Origin: Thiocystis violascens | GTDB lineage: Bacteria; Pseudomonadota; Gammaproteobacteria; Chromatiales; Chromatiaceae | Assembly (NCBI GenBank): GCA_020721065.1 | Contig: DYNM01000008.1 | Span: 1-64,000, forward strand | Direction: 5' to 3' | Length of the DNA: 64,000 bases | In this document: one piece after another, positions 38,025-46,161 of the stretch | Numbering within the stretch: the first letter of the stretch is position 1 | Layout: each line of letters begins with the position of its first letter | Notes under the pieces: generated by a model | The model's database searches: none | What the model was told of the DNA's origin: nothing | What the model saw: only the letters and a program-made list of their open reading frames with translations | Translations under genes and position numbers: made by a program

Positions 38025-38227
38025 AAATCGCGCTCAGTTAAACCAGCATCTTTAAGTAATTTGCTCAACGTGCCTATTTTTAAATCTTGATTAGCATGAA
38101 CTGGGACGGTAATTATTTCAATTCTATCGTGGTGTGTATAAATGTGATGACTGCCACGAATACGTTGTAGTTGCCAACCGTGTAAATGCAATAATCGACA
38201 AAAAGCCTTGCCTGATATAGATTTCAT
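38021..38227 (-). CDS. hicA: HicA mRNA interferase toxin
   Basis: 68 residues with the dsRBD-like HicA fold. Catalytic histidine in RIRGSHHIYTH, tail GTLSKLLKDAGLTERDL. Toxin of the HicBA module: cleaves mRNA when not bound by HicB. Overlaps hicB by 4 bases (38224-38227) and res by 4 bases, so it is locked inside the R-M operon. Confidence 0.92.
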   Translation of the reverse strand: MKSISGKAFCRLLHLHGWQLQRIRGSHHIYTHHDRIEIITVPVHANQDLKIGTLSKLLKDAGLTERDL

Positions 38228-38427
38228 AACTCAATTTCAGCAAGTTGCATTTTTGTATCATTTTTTATGCGCAAGCTGGCGACTTCTAACCAACCTTCTG
38301 CCGCTTCTTTAATATTTAATAACGTTTCTTCTAAAGTTTCGCCTTCAGAAACACAGCCAGCAAAGGCTGGAATTTCCGCCCAAAATCCGCCTTCTTCGGC
38401 GTGGTGAATCAGCACTTGTAATTTCAT
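38224..38427 (-). CDS. hicB: HicB antitoxin
   Basis: 67 residues from the ATG at 38427, which has a GAGAGAG ribosome-binding site; an extended frame from 38496 runs back into mod. Shows the HicB N-terminal partial RNase H fold (KLQVLIHHAEEGGFWAEIPA, FAGCVSEGETLEETLLNIKE) and a short C-terminus with no obvious DNA-binding domain. That suggests neutralisation of HicA more than promoter repression. Gene order hicB-hicA, antitoxin first, is the less common arrangement. Confidence 0.9.
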   Translation of the reverse strand: MKLQVLIHHAEEGGFWAEIPAFAGCVSEGETLEETLLNIKEAAEGWLEVASLRIKNDTKMQLAEIEL

Positions 38428-38440
38428 AATACTCTCTCGC

Positions 38441-40318
38441 TTAAATTGTTTTAATTTCAGTATGGGGAGATAGAGTTTTAAAAATCTGCTCGACATTGAT
38501 TTTTACGCTATCATCGGCAAAACCTGCATCGCAAAACACGGCTCGAGTGGGTTTTTGCTCACAAAGCTGTTTGATAAAGCCTTCGGTAATTCCGCCACGT
38601 CTATCGAAACACGCCACTATCTCATTATCTGCAACGGTAAAAACGGTTTTTTCATTAAGTGTCTGTTTGACTATCGGAAAAGTCAAATCGACTCCCCAAT
38701 CGAGTAAAACCTGAAACAATAAATCTTCATCGCTTCGGTCGGCTCGGATATTGTCCACTAAATTCAAAAGGTCTTGCTGGTTGGTCTGGTCGGGGTTGTA
38801 ATAGACTTCATTCATATTGGAACTGTCTATTTTCAAAACACGAAAGCCAATATCTAATTCTTGCGCCATTAAATCATTCTCCTGTTTGATTTTTTGCCCA
38901 GCACGTCTGATTCTCTCTTTGCCAATATCAGCAATAGTTTTATAACCTGCTTTATAGGCTTCGCTTTTTTCATCGCACGATTCGGGCAGTTGCACCATGA
39001 TAAATTTGCGGTTGCCGCCGTCTTCGGCGTTTAACTGCATCACAGCGTGGGCGGTGGTGGCTGAACCTGAGAAGAAGTCTAGGATTATGTCATTATTTTT
39101 CGTTGAAATTCTCAACATTTGCCTGATTAGGCTTGAAGGTTTTGGAGTATCAAAAGGAGTTTTAGACCTAAATAATGCACTCAATTCTTTATTTGCTGCG
39201 TCATTATGTCCAACCTCTTCAAATGTCCACCATGTTGTAGGCACTCGTCCATCCTGCACTTCATTCAAATATCGTTTTAATTGCGGTGCGCCCGTTCCAT
39301 CTTTGCCAAAGTAAATACGGTTTTCTTCTAGCCATTTTTGCATAGTTTCTTTGCTCGCCCTCCAACTACTCCCTTCTGCTGGTAAGTATTCCTCTCCTGT
39401 GTTTGGGTTGATAATTGGATAAACTGCACTTTGTGAAAATGACTTTACAAGTAAGTCACCAGTTCGATACAAACCTTTACCATCGCTGTCATCATACTTA
39501 TAGGGCTTGTTCATCCCTTCGGTTCTTGGCAATAAACGACGTTCAAAACTATTTGATTTTTGATAAACAAGAATGTGGTCATGCAAATTTGAAAACCCTT
39601 TAGCATCATTGGTTGCCGAATATTTTTTTTGCCAAACGATATTTGCCAAAAAATTATCTTCTCCAAAAATTTCATCACACAACCGCTTTAAATTCGCCTG
39701 CTCATTATCATCAATCGAAATAAAAATCACGCCATCATCTTTCAATAAATTCCGTGCCAATCTCAAACGGGCATACATCATACTCAACCAATCCGAATGA
39801 AAACGCCCGTTTGATTCGGTATTCGCCACTAAACGATTGCCCTCTTCGTCTTTCTGATTAGAACGCAACTTATAGCTTTCCGTATTTTCGGAAAAATCAT
39901 CTTCATAAATAAAATCGTTGCCCGTGTTATACGGCGGGTCTATGTAAATCATTTTGATCTTGTTTAAATAGGTCTCCTGCAACAATTTCAAAGCGTCTAA
40001 ATTATCGCCCTCAATATACAAGTTTTGCGTGGTATCAAAATCCACGCTTTCCGCTCTAATCGGTCTCAGAGTCTTGGCTATCGGAGCGTTGGCGGTCAAT
40101 AACGCCTCTTTTTTTCCTACCCAATTGAGCTGATACCGCTCTTGCCCGCCTTCTACCAGTGAATTTGATAATTCCTGTTTGAGCAAGTCAAAATCAATCG
40201 CCTGTTTCAGTTTACCGTTTTCATCTTTGGTTTCCGTCATGCACTGCGGGAAAAGCTCCGCAAGTTTAGCAATATTGGCTTCGGTAAAGTCAGGAGTGTG
40301 AAGTTTTAGTTTATTCAT
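38441..40318 (-). CDS. Type III DNA methyltransferase, Mod subunit
   Basis: Adenine-N6 methyltransferase and recognition subunit. 625 residues from the ATG at 40318 (MNKLKLHTPDFTEANIAKLA, the family start); a GTG at 40327 adds three residues. DPPY (MIYIDPPYNTGNDF) at about residues 127-130, SAM motif DFFSGSATTAHAV about 420. The central region between them is the target-recognition domain. Followed by hicB after 13 bases. The order is mod-hicB-hicA-res. Confidence 0.94.
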   Translation of the reverse strand: MNKLKLHTPDFTEANIAKLAELFPQCMTETKDENGKLKQAIDFDLLKQELSNSLVEGGQERYQLNWVGKKEALLTANAPIAKTLRPIRAESVDFDTTQNLYIEGDNLDALKLLQETYLNKIKMIYIDPPYNTGNDFIYEDDFSENTESYKLRSNQKDEEGNRLVANTESNGRFHSDWLSMMYARLRLARNLLKDDGVIFISIDDNEQANLKRLCDEIFGEDNFLANIVWQKKYSATNDAKGFSNLHDHILVYQKSNSFERRLLPRTEGMNKPYKYDDSDGKGLYRTGDLLVKSFSQSAVYPIINPNTGEEYLPAEGSSWRASKETMQKWLEENRIYFGKDGTGAPQLKRYLNEVQDGRVPTTWWTFEEVGHNDAANKELSALFRSKTPFDTPKPSSLIRQMLRISTKNNDIILDFFSGSATTAHAVMQLNAEDGGNRKFIMVQLPESCDEKSEAYKAGYKTIADIGKERIRRAGQKIKQENDLMAQELDIGFRVLKIDSSNMNEVYYNPDQTNQQDLLNLVDNIRADRSDEDLLFQVLLDWGVDLTFPIVKQTLNEKTVFTVADNEIVACFDRRGGITEGFIKQLCEQKPTRAVFCDAGFADDSVKINVEQIFKTLSPHTEIKTI

Positions 40319-40378
40319 AGATGCCACAAGGCTTTATAATTTAAAAGGTTAAGCTGCTTTATCGTTTTAGCATTCCTG

Positions 40379-40683
40379 CTATCGCCAAAATACTGTTTCG
40401 TTCATTAATAGTTGGTTTGCTATTTTACCTAAGGTTGCGCTTTCAAACAAGAGTGCTTGATTAGTTACTTTAGAAAAGCTGCCAGCCCCAACTTCTTCAA
40501 ATTTAGGTGTGTCTAGCTCTTCAGATTTACCAATACTTTCACTATTGATAGACATAGCATAATAATATCCGCTTTTTCAGCAAAGGTAATTCCATCTTGA
40601 TTATATTCTTTGCCTAGTTTGATAAGATCATTTTTAAATTTTTGGTAATACCCTAATTGGTGGAATAAAGTCTCACTAAACAT
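40379..40683 (-). pseudogene. Frameshifted small gene upstream of mod
   Basis: Two overlapping minus-strand frames join into one plausible protein of about 100 residues. The first starts at ATG 40683 (MFSETLFHQLGYYQKFKND) and would stop at 40513. The second (AMSINSESIGKSEELD to LLMNETVFWR) ends at TAG 40379. The switch falls near 40555-40570, at an ATTATTATG stretch. It could be one gene broken by a single-base shift, or two small overlapping genes of 56 and 58 residues. The family is not recognised. Sits 60 bases before mod in the same direction. Confidence 0.5.
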
Positions 40684-40885
40684 TTGTAGTTATAAGATAA
40701 AAAATCCATTCAACTCTACTGATCGGGATACTGCCTCGTAGTTTATTTCTGGAATAGTCTAACTCAGTTATTTTGGTTGAATCTGCATTAATGCTTGATT
40801 ACAGCACTCTCAGCTTGAACGTTATAACCCGCAACCAAGCATAAACAAATGGCGTCATTATTTCAATCTGTCCTAGCACTCAATG
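40684..40885. other. Gap between mod leader gene and brnA, with one copy of a 44-base duplication
   Basis: AT-rich, no gene. 40826-40869 nearly matches 41549-41592 on the other side of the brnTA locus, in the same orientation. The bases upstream of the small frameshifted gene probably include the promoter of the mod-hicBA-res operon, but no clear boxes stand out. Confidence 0.5.
40826..40869 (+). repeat. 44-base direct repeat, copy A
   Basis: Begins AACCCGCAACCAAGCATAAA; near-identical to 41549-41592. The two copies bracket brnA and the dead brnT. Confidence 0.7.
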
Positions 40886-41164
40886 TCATTGCAGATGGTT
40901 GTGCGTTGCGACATAATTGCGTAGCGCCTCGTTAATGCGCTGCTCCCAATCATCACCCAATGCTTTTAGAGCCACTAAAACATCTTCATCAATTTGAATT
41001 GTGGCAGAGAGTTGAGGTGGGCAAACAATGCGCACAAAGGGTTTTACTGCGTCCCATTCTTCATCAATGAATGGCATTGCATCGGGATCAGACATCGACG
41101 CTGCAATAATGACAGCATCTTCTTCTGGAGTCGGAATGATTGTTCCGGGTTTAAGTTTGGGCAT
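40886..41164 (-). CDS. brnA: BrnA antitoxin
   Basis: 92 residues. The family start MPKLKPGTIIPTPEEDAVI is followed by DPDAMPFIDEEWDAVKPF and a ribbon-helix-helix tail (ATIQIDEDVLVALKALGDDW, EQRINEALRNYV). BrnA binds BrnT and represses the brnTA operon. The gene is intact although its toxin gene, overlapping at 41151-41164, is broken. Confidence 0.9.
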   Translation of the reverse strand: MPKLKPGTIIPTPEEDAVIIAASMSDPDAMPFIDEEWDAVKPFVRIVCPPQLSATIQIDEDVLVALKALGDDWEQRINEALRNYVATHNHLQ

Positions 41165-41419
41165 AGTGTTTTATCTCGCGTGAGTTAGCTTTGCGTAGGC
41201 TAATAATATGCCGTACATTGGCACGATCAACAAAAGCTACAAAAAAACAAACGCAGCCCGATATAGCCAATTCCACACTAGCGTTGTTCACCATAATCGC
41301 GTCGATTATCCAATCATGTTAATGCCGTATCCCAATCTAAATCTGCCGCCAATGCTAACGAAACGAAATGTTTCGCTAGATTTGCTGCATCTTTTTCTCC
41401 GTCATAAGTAATTTTCACC
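41151..41419 (-). pseudogene. brnT: Inactivated BrnT toxin gene
   Basis: The minus strand from a GTG at 41419 reads KITYDGEKDAANLAKH, then a TGA and a TAG interrupt the frame (around LDNRRDYGEQR, the strand preceding the BrnT core). A shift of frame leads to VDRANVRHIISLRKANSREI and a stop at 41151 overlapping brnA, exactly the layout of intact brnTA. Two nonsense codons and a frameshift make a functional RNase toxin impossible. Confidence 0.85.
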
Positions 41420-41666
41420 AAACACTCCAAAATAAATACCAAAAATTGATGCTATCAATAGACAGATCAAACTTGATAATTTTTGGCATGATGAATGCTC
41501 CAATAAATAACTGCGGTTAAATATGAATGCGGGAATTGTGAATATCACAACCCGCAACCAAGCGTAAACAACTGGCGGCGTTATTTCAATGCGATTTTTT
41601 AACCATTCATTTCTGAAAACATTGGTTGTATAATAAACGCAGTCGCGCCAATCACAATAAACAGAA
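41420..41666. other. Gap upstream of brnT with short membrane-like frames and the second 44-base copy
   Basis: Holds 41549-41592, the direct-repeat partner of 40826-40869. On the minus strand, short frames such as LILFIVIGATAFIIQPMFSE (start GTG overlapping the 68-residue gene) and PVVYAWLRVVIFTIPAF look like membrane-segment fragments. None is long enough to call a gene. A 95-residue frame covering 41402-41689 passes through this area but overlaps two genes and is doubtful. Confidence 0.4.
41549..41592 (+). repeat. 44-base direct repeat, copy B
   Basis: Begins AACCCGCAACCAAGCGTAAA; same orientation as 40826-40869, differing at a handful of positions. Confidence 0.7.
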
Positions 41667-41873
41667 TTAAATCCGGCACACGTCGCCATAAACGGCCATG
41701 ATTTGTTTTAATTCCGCGAGTAGCGCAGCGCGTTCGGATTGATTTAAGCCATGCGTTTCTGGGATTTCATCGCCAGTGTCGAGCGCAGCGATGATGCGCC
41801 GCACCTGCTGGCATCCTTGCTGACAAATGTTTTCTAAACGGGATTCAAGTTGTAAACGGTCGATAGTCTGCAT
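41667..41873 (-). CDS. Small hypothetical protein
   Basis: 68 residues, two helices predicted by eye: MQTIDRLQLESRLENICQQG and NQSERAALLAELKQIMAVYG. Cys-containing, acidic. Divergent from the PPTase gene with a 26-base gap. Not recognised; GC content fits the core genome more than the island, so a host gene is plausible. Confidence 0.55.
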   Translation of the reverse strand: MQTIDRLQLESRLENICQQGCQQVRRIIAALDTGDEIPETHGLNQSERAALLAELKQIMAVYGDVCRI

Positions 41874-41899
41874 TTTTTAATACCGTAATTGAGTTGAAA

Positions 41900-42595
41900 A
41901 TGTTGGTATCTGCATTTATTCCGCGTATTCATTGGCAAGCGGCCGCCGCGTTGCCCAAACAGCCGCACTTGACGCCAGATGATGTGCATCTGTGGCGGAT
42001 TCGCACCGACGCAGCGGCGGACATGAATCTGCGCGAGTGCTGGGCGCTGTTGGGTGACGCGCAACGTCAACGCGCTGCCGCAATGCGCTTGACCGAGCGC
42101 CGGACGCAATACCTTCGCACTCACGCCGGGCTACGCTTGATTTTGGCGCGTTATCTGGCGGTCGTGCCGACTGCGCTTGATTTTATCTATGGAATCAATG
42201 GTAAACCGGCGCTGGCGGACGCGGCGCTGGAGTTCAATCTGACGACGAGCGGCACGCTGGCGCTGGTGGCGATTAGCACGACGGCGGTTGGCGTCGATTG
42301 TGAATTGATGCGCCCGCAACGGCGCTGGCTGGCGCTGGCGCAACGGATGTTTGCACCCGCAACTGTCGCCGCATTGGAAGCAGCGGCGGAAACCGAACGG
42401 CTGGCGTTGTTTTATCAGGCGTGGACGGCGCTGGAGGCGGAGGTGAAATGCGACGGACGCGGGTTATTTCGCACTCGCGCTGCGGATGAGAAACCGCCGC
42501 AGATCGCGCATTGCATTCCACAAACGGGTTTTATGGCGGCGGTTGCTCGCGCTGATGTGCCGCCAGTGAGCGCGTGGTTGGCGGTTGATGGTTGA
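41900..42595 (+). CDS. 4'-phosphopantetheinyl transferase (Sfp type)
   Basis: Attaches phosphopantetheine to carrier proteins of fatty-acid, polyketide or peptide synthases. 231 residues, the size of Sfp-type enzymes. Magnesium site GVDCE (131-135), acyl-carrier motif FNLTTSGTLALVAI, and YQAWTALEAEVKCDGRGL corresponding to the WxxKEA motif (Lys replaced by Leu-Glu order in this member). The ATG at 41900 is preferred over a TTG two codons upstream. No synthase lies in the window. Confidence 0.88.
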   Translation: MLVSAFIPRIHWQAAAALPKQPHLTPDDVHLWRIRTDAAADMNLRECWALLGDAQRQRAAAMRLTERRTQYLRTHAGLRLILARYLAVVPTALDFIYGINGKPALADAALEFNLTTSGTLALVAISTTAVGVDCELMRPQRRWLALAQRMFAPATVAALEAAAETERLALFYQAWTALEAEVKCDGRGLFRTRAADEKPPQIAHCIPQTGFMAAVARADVPPVSAWLAVDG

Positions 42596-42716
42596 CACCA
42601 CGTTGGCGCTGACTCGTCATTCTTCACTCAACTCCATGCAATAATCCGCCGTCGTCTGAATGTGCCCAAGCGCACGCACTCACGCAATTTCATCAACTTT
42701 TGTTAGGAATCCAACG

Positions 42717-43049
42717 ATGAGCTTTTTTCTCTCCGATGCCCTCGCCCAAACCGCTCCCGCCGCTGACACCGGCAGCACTCTGATGGCACTTTTGCCATTG
42801 GTGTTATTTGCGGTGGTGTTTTATTTCCTCCTGATTCGTCCGCAAGCCAAGCGCCAAAAAGAACATCAACAGATGATTGATGCGCTCACCAAAGGCGATG
42901 AAATCGTCACGGTGGGCGGCATTGCGGGACGGGTAATGGAACTGGGCGACAATTTCGCGCTGGTGGAAATCGCTGACGGTGTGCAGGTGAAAATTCGCCG
43001 CACCACAGTTGAATCAGTGTTGCCAAAAGGTTCATTAAAAGACCTGTAA
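42717..43049 (+). CDS. yajC: Preprotein translocase subunit YajC
   Basis: 110-residue inner-membrane accessory of SecDF. One membrane segment (LMALLPLVLFAVVFYFLLIR), then the conserved RPQAKRQKEHQQMIDALTKGDEIVTVGGIAG. The ATG at 42717 follows a GTTAGGA site; a longer frame from 42660 is not used. First gene of yajC-secD-secF; queA/tgt, often upstream, are absent. Confidence 0.96.
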   Translation: MSFFLSDALAQTAPAADTGSTLMALLPLVLFAVVFYFLLIRPQAKRQKEHQQMIDALTKGDEIVTVGGIAGRVMELGDNFALVEIADGVQVKIRRTTVESVLPKGSLKDL

Positions 43050-43070
43050 TCTTTTGGCATTGCGCCTCGG

Positions 43071-43105
43071 CAGCGTCGTCATGGCAATGACGACGCTGTT
43101 TGTTT
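43071..43105 (+). terminator. Strong hairpin between yajC and secD
   Basis: CAGCGTCGTCAT (43071-43082) and ATGACGACGCTG (43087-43098) pair perfectly over 12 bp with a 4-base loop and are followed by TTTGTTT. A full or partial terminator, so secD and secF may be made at lower level than yajC or have their own promoter. Confidence 0.75.
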
Positions 43106-43140
43106 AATTGCCCTCTGCGTATTTGTATTTTGGAATTGCC

Positions 43141-44997
43141 ATGAACCGATACCCGTTATGGAAAAACCTGCTAATTGTGGGCGTTATTTTGGTCAGCTTG
43201 GTGCTGGCTTGGCCCAATGTATATTCTCAAGACCCCTCAATTGAATTGACTGGCGCTCGCGGCGTAACTGTGACTGATGCCAGCCGCGCTGAAATTCAGA
43301 CGGCGCTGGAGACTGCCGGAGTGCCGTTCAAAAACCTTGCATTGCGCGATGGCGACAAGCTGCTGGTGCGGTTTGCGAATGCCAGCGAGCAATTGCGCGG
43401 ACAAGAAGCGATTGAACAAACCTTATCAAACCGTTATCGCACTGCGTTGACGTTGGCTGCCGATGTGCCGCGCTGGATGACGGCAATCGGTTTGAAGCCG
43501 ATGAATCTCGGTTTGGATTTACGCGGCGGCATTCACGTTGTGATTGATGTCGATTTGGAAGCGGCGTTGGAGCAGGCGTTGGAACGCAATCTCGCCGATA
43601 TGCGCACGCAATTACGCGATAAAAAAATCCGTTATCTGCTGCTGGCGCGAGAAGGTGAGCAGGTGGTGGCGACTTTTAATGACGCAGAAACGCGAGATGC
43701 TGGCGTGAAAGTGTTGACGCGCAACGCGCCAGATTTGGTGGTGACGACCAGCGCCAGCGGTGAGCGGTTTCTTGCGCAATTCAGCTTGTCGCCGACCGAA
43801 CAGCGCCAGATTAAAAATTTCGCTTTAGAACAAAACATTACGACGCTGCGCAATCGCGTCAATGCGTTGGGCATCGCAGAACCCAGCATTGCGCGTCAAG
43901 GTGAACGGCGGATCGTGGTGCAGTTGCCCGGAGCGCAAGACCCCGGGCGATTAAAGGACATTCTCGGCGCGACGGCGACGTTGGAATATCGCCTCGTCGA
44001 TACGGAAGGCAGCGTCGCTGCGGCGGTGGAAGGCAAGGTGCCGGTCGGCAGCAAGCTCTATTACGAGCGCGATGGTCGCCCGATTTTGCTCAAGCGCCGC
44101 GTGATCGTCACCGGCGATCAGATCACTGATGCCGCTGCCGGTTTTGATAATCAGAGCGGGACGCCGACGGTATTTGTGAATCTTGACGGGCAGGGAGCGC
44201 GACGGATGCGCGATATGACCTCGGAAAATGTCGGCAAACCGATGGCGGTGGTGTTGATTGAAAATCGCACCACGACCAGCGCAGTTGACGGCAAGTCGGT
44301 CAAAACCACCCGCAAAGTGGAGGAAGTCATCAGCGTAGCGACGATCCGCGAGCCGTTTGGGGCGCGGTTTCAAACGACGGGTTTAGACAGCAGCGCCGAG
44401 GCGCATAACACCGCGTTGTTGCTGCGGTCGGGCGCATTGGCGGCACCGATTCAGATCGTGGAGGAGCGCACCATCGGCCCGAGCTTGGGACAGGACAACA
44501 TTGATCAAGGACTGTTTTCGGTGCTGATTGGGCTGGGTTTGGTGGTGGTGTTTATGGGGATTTATTACCGCGTGTTCGGGATGATCGCCAACGCCGTGCT
44601 GCTGTTGAATTTGGTGATGATCGTCGCCGTGCTCGGCGCGTTGGGCGCGACCTTGACCATGCCCGGCATCGCCGGAATGGTGCTGACGATTGGCATGGCG
44701 GTGGATGCTAACGTCCTGATTTTTGAGCGCATTCGTGAAGAAATCCGCATCGGCAATTCTCCGCAAGCCAGCATTGCTGCCGGTTATGACAAGGCGCTGT
44801 CAAGCATCATCGACGCCAACGTCACCACCCTGATTGCCGCGCTGATGCTGTTTAGCTTCGGCACCGGACCGGTCAAAGGTTTTGCCGTCACCCTCACCAT
44901 CGGTCTGATTACCTCGATGTTTACCGCCATTTCCTGTAGCCGCGCTGCGATCAACGCGCTGTACGGTGGTAAACGCTTGAAAACATTGCCAGTTTAA
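43141..44997 (+). CDS. secD: Protein translocase subunit SecD
   Basis: 618-residue RND-family membrane protein that with SecF uses proton-motive force to pull exported proteins out of SecYEG. N-terminal membrane segment, large periplasmic domain (P1 with NLGLDLRGGIHVVIDVD), five C-terminal membrane segments (GMAVDANVLIFERIREE). The ATG at 43141 (MNRYPLWKNLL) is chosen over one at 43108, giving the usual start right before the first membrane segment. Confidence 0.97.
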   Translation: MNRYPLWKNLLIVGVILVSLVLAWPNVYSQDPSIELTGARGVTVTDASRAEIQTALETAGVPFKNLALRDGDKLLVRFANASEQLRGQEAIEQTLSNRYRTALTLAADVPRWMTAIGLKPMNLGLDLRGGIHVVIDVDLEAALEQALERNLADMRTQLRDKKIRYLLLAREGEQVVATFNDAETRDAGVKVLTRNAPDLVVTTSASGERFLAQFSLSPTEQRQIKNFALEQNITTLRNRVNALGIAEPSIARQGERRIVVQLPGAQDPGRLKDILGATATLEYRLVDTEGSVAAAVEGKVPVGSKLYYERDGRPILLKRRVIVTGDQITDAAAGFDNQSGTPTVFVNLDGQGARRMRDMTSENVGKPMAVVLIENRTTTSAVDGKSVKTTRKVEEVISVATIREPFGARFQTTGLDSSAEAHNTALLLRSGALAAPIQIVEERTIGPSLGQDNIDQGLFSVLIGLGLVVVFMGIYYRVFGMIANAVLLLNLVMIVAVLGALGATLTMPGIAGMVLTIGMAVDANVLIFERIREEIRIGNSPQASIAAGYDKALSSIIDANVTTLIAALMLFSFGTGPVKGFAVTLTIGLITSMFTAISCSRAAINALYGGKRLKTLPV

Positions 44998-45007
44998 GGA
45001 TAAAACC

Positions 45008-45940
45008 ATGCTTGCGATTCGCTTACCGAACCTTGATTTTTTATCGCAGCGCCAGCGAGCGTTGCGGATTTCTGCCGTGATTATCGGCATCTGTTTGTTT
45101 TCACTTGCGATTTTTGGATTAAATCGCGGCCTTGATTTCACCGGCGGCACCTTGTTGGAGATCAGCTATCAAACGCCGGTTGATCTCGCTGAAGTGCGCA
45201 AGTCATTGAGTGACGGCGGTTTTAACAACGTGATGGTGCAGCAATTCGGCACCACCCGCGACGTGTTGCTGCGGATTCCGCCGGTGGGCGAAGCCAATGA
45301 TGCCCAACTCAGCCAGCGCGTGATGCAGGCGCTCAACGCGACCAACGCCACGCCGGTGGAATTGCGGCGGGTGGAATTTGTTGGCCCGCAAGTGGGTAAA
45401 GAATTGGTAGAACAAAGTGGCTTGGCGGTCTTATTTTCCGTTATTGGCATTTTAATTTACGTCGCACTGCGCTTTGAATGGCGCTTTTCAATTGGCGCAG
45501 TGGTCGCAACTGTTCACGATGCCATTGTCACACTGGGCATATTTTCACTCTTTCAAATTGACTTTGATTTGAATGTATTAGCTGCCGTGCTCACCGTGAT
45601 TGGCTATTCATTAAATGACACCATTGTCTTATTTGACCGCGTGCGGGAAAACTTCCGCAAAGTGCGCAAAGGCACGGTATTAGACATTATGAATCAATCG
45701 GTGAATGAAACGATGTCGCGCACCATTATCACTGCTGGCACTGTCTTTTTAGTGGTGGTGGCGCTGTATTTATTCGGCGGCGAGAGCTTGCGCGGCTTTT
45801 CTTTAGCCTTGATTATTGGCGTCATTTCGGGAACGTATTCGACAATTTACATTGCCAGCGCAACGGCAGTAATGCTGGGCGTGAGTCGCGCCGATTTATT
45901 GCGTACTCCCAAAGAAGCCCTTGATGACGGGCGACCTTAA
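45008..45940 (+). CDS. secF: Protein translocase subunit SecF
   Basis: 310 residues, partner of SecD. N-terminal membrane segment (AVIIGICLFSLAIFGLNRGL), GLDFTGGTLLEISYQ, VGKELVEQSGLAVLF, and the five C-terminal segments with GYSLNDTIVLFDRVRENFRK. Starts 10 bases after secD. Confidence 0.97.
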   Translation: MLAIRLPNLDFLSQRQRALRISAVIIGICLFSLAIFGLNRGLDFTGGTLLEISYQTPVDLAEVRKSLSDGGFNNVMVQQFGTTRDVLLRIPPVGEANDAQLSQRVMQALNATNATPVELRRVEFVGPQVGKELVEQSGLAVLFSVIGILIYVALRFEWRFSIGAVVATVHDAIVTLGIFSLFQIDFDLNVLAAVLTVIGYSLNDTIVLFDRVRENFRKVRKGTVLDIMNQSVNETMSRTIITAGTVFLVVVALYLFGGESLRGFSLALIIGVISGTYSTIYIASATAVMLGVSRADLLRTPKEALDDGRP

Positions 45941-45952
45941 ATGTCGCTGTTC

Positions 45953-45981
45953 ATTCCCCCTTTTTTGTGTAAAGGGGGAAT
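45953..45981. repeat. Family 2-like hairpin after secF
   Basis: ATTCCCCCTTT (45953-45963) pairs with AAAGGGGGAAT (45971-45981). A shorter family 2 relative that could act as a terminator for secDF, although no T run follows. The next 180 bases, up to the DUF2333 gene, hold nothing I recognise. Confidence 0.6.
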
Positions 45982-46161
45982 GAAATCCACAATCACCATC
46001 ATTAAAACTATCCAACATCTCAATACCTACTAACCTCAACCACTCTTGAAAAACCCATTATCGCTACCAACTGAAGTATTGACGTTTTGTCTGTCGTGTC
46101 ATCGCATTGTCACGCTAATCTGTGTACGATAACCATCTCGCATTTAACTTTGGAGCACAGC

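Noticed and set aside
40826..41592. Integron cassette carrying brnTA, with attC sites
   Set aside because: The direct repeats have the right placement, but neither fits the RYYYAAC and GTTRRRY core sites, and no integrase is present.
41402..41689. 95-residue membrane-like protein
   Set aside because: It overlaps the start of brnT and the end of the 68-residue gene and includes one copy of the direct repeat; more likely fused fragments than a gene.
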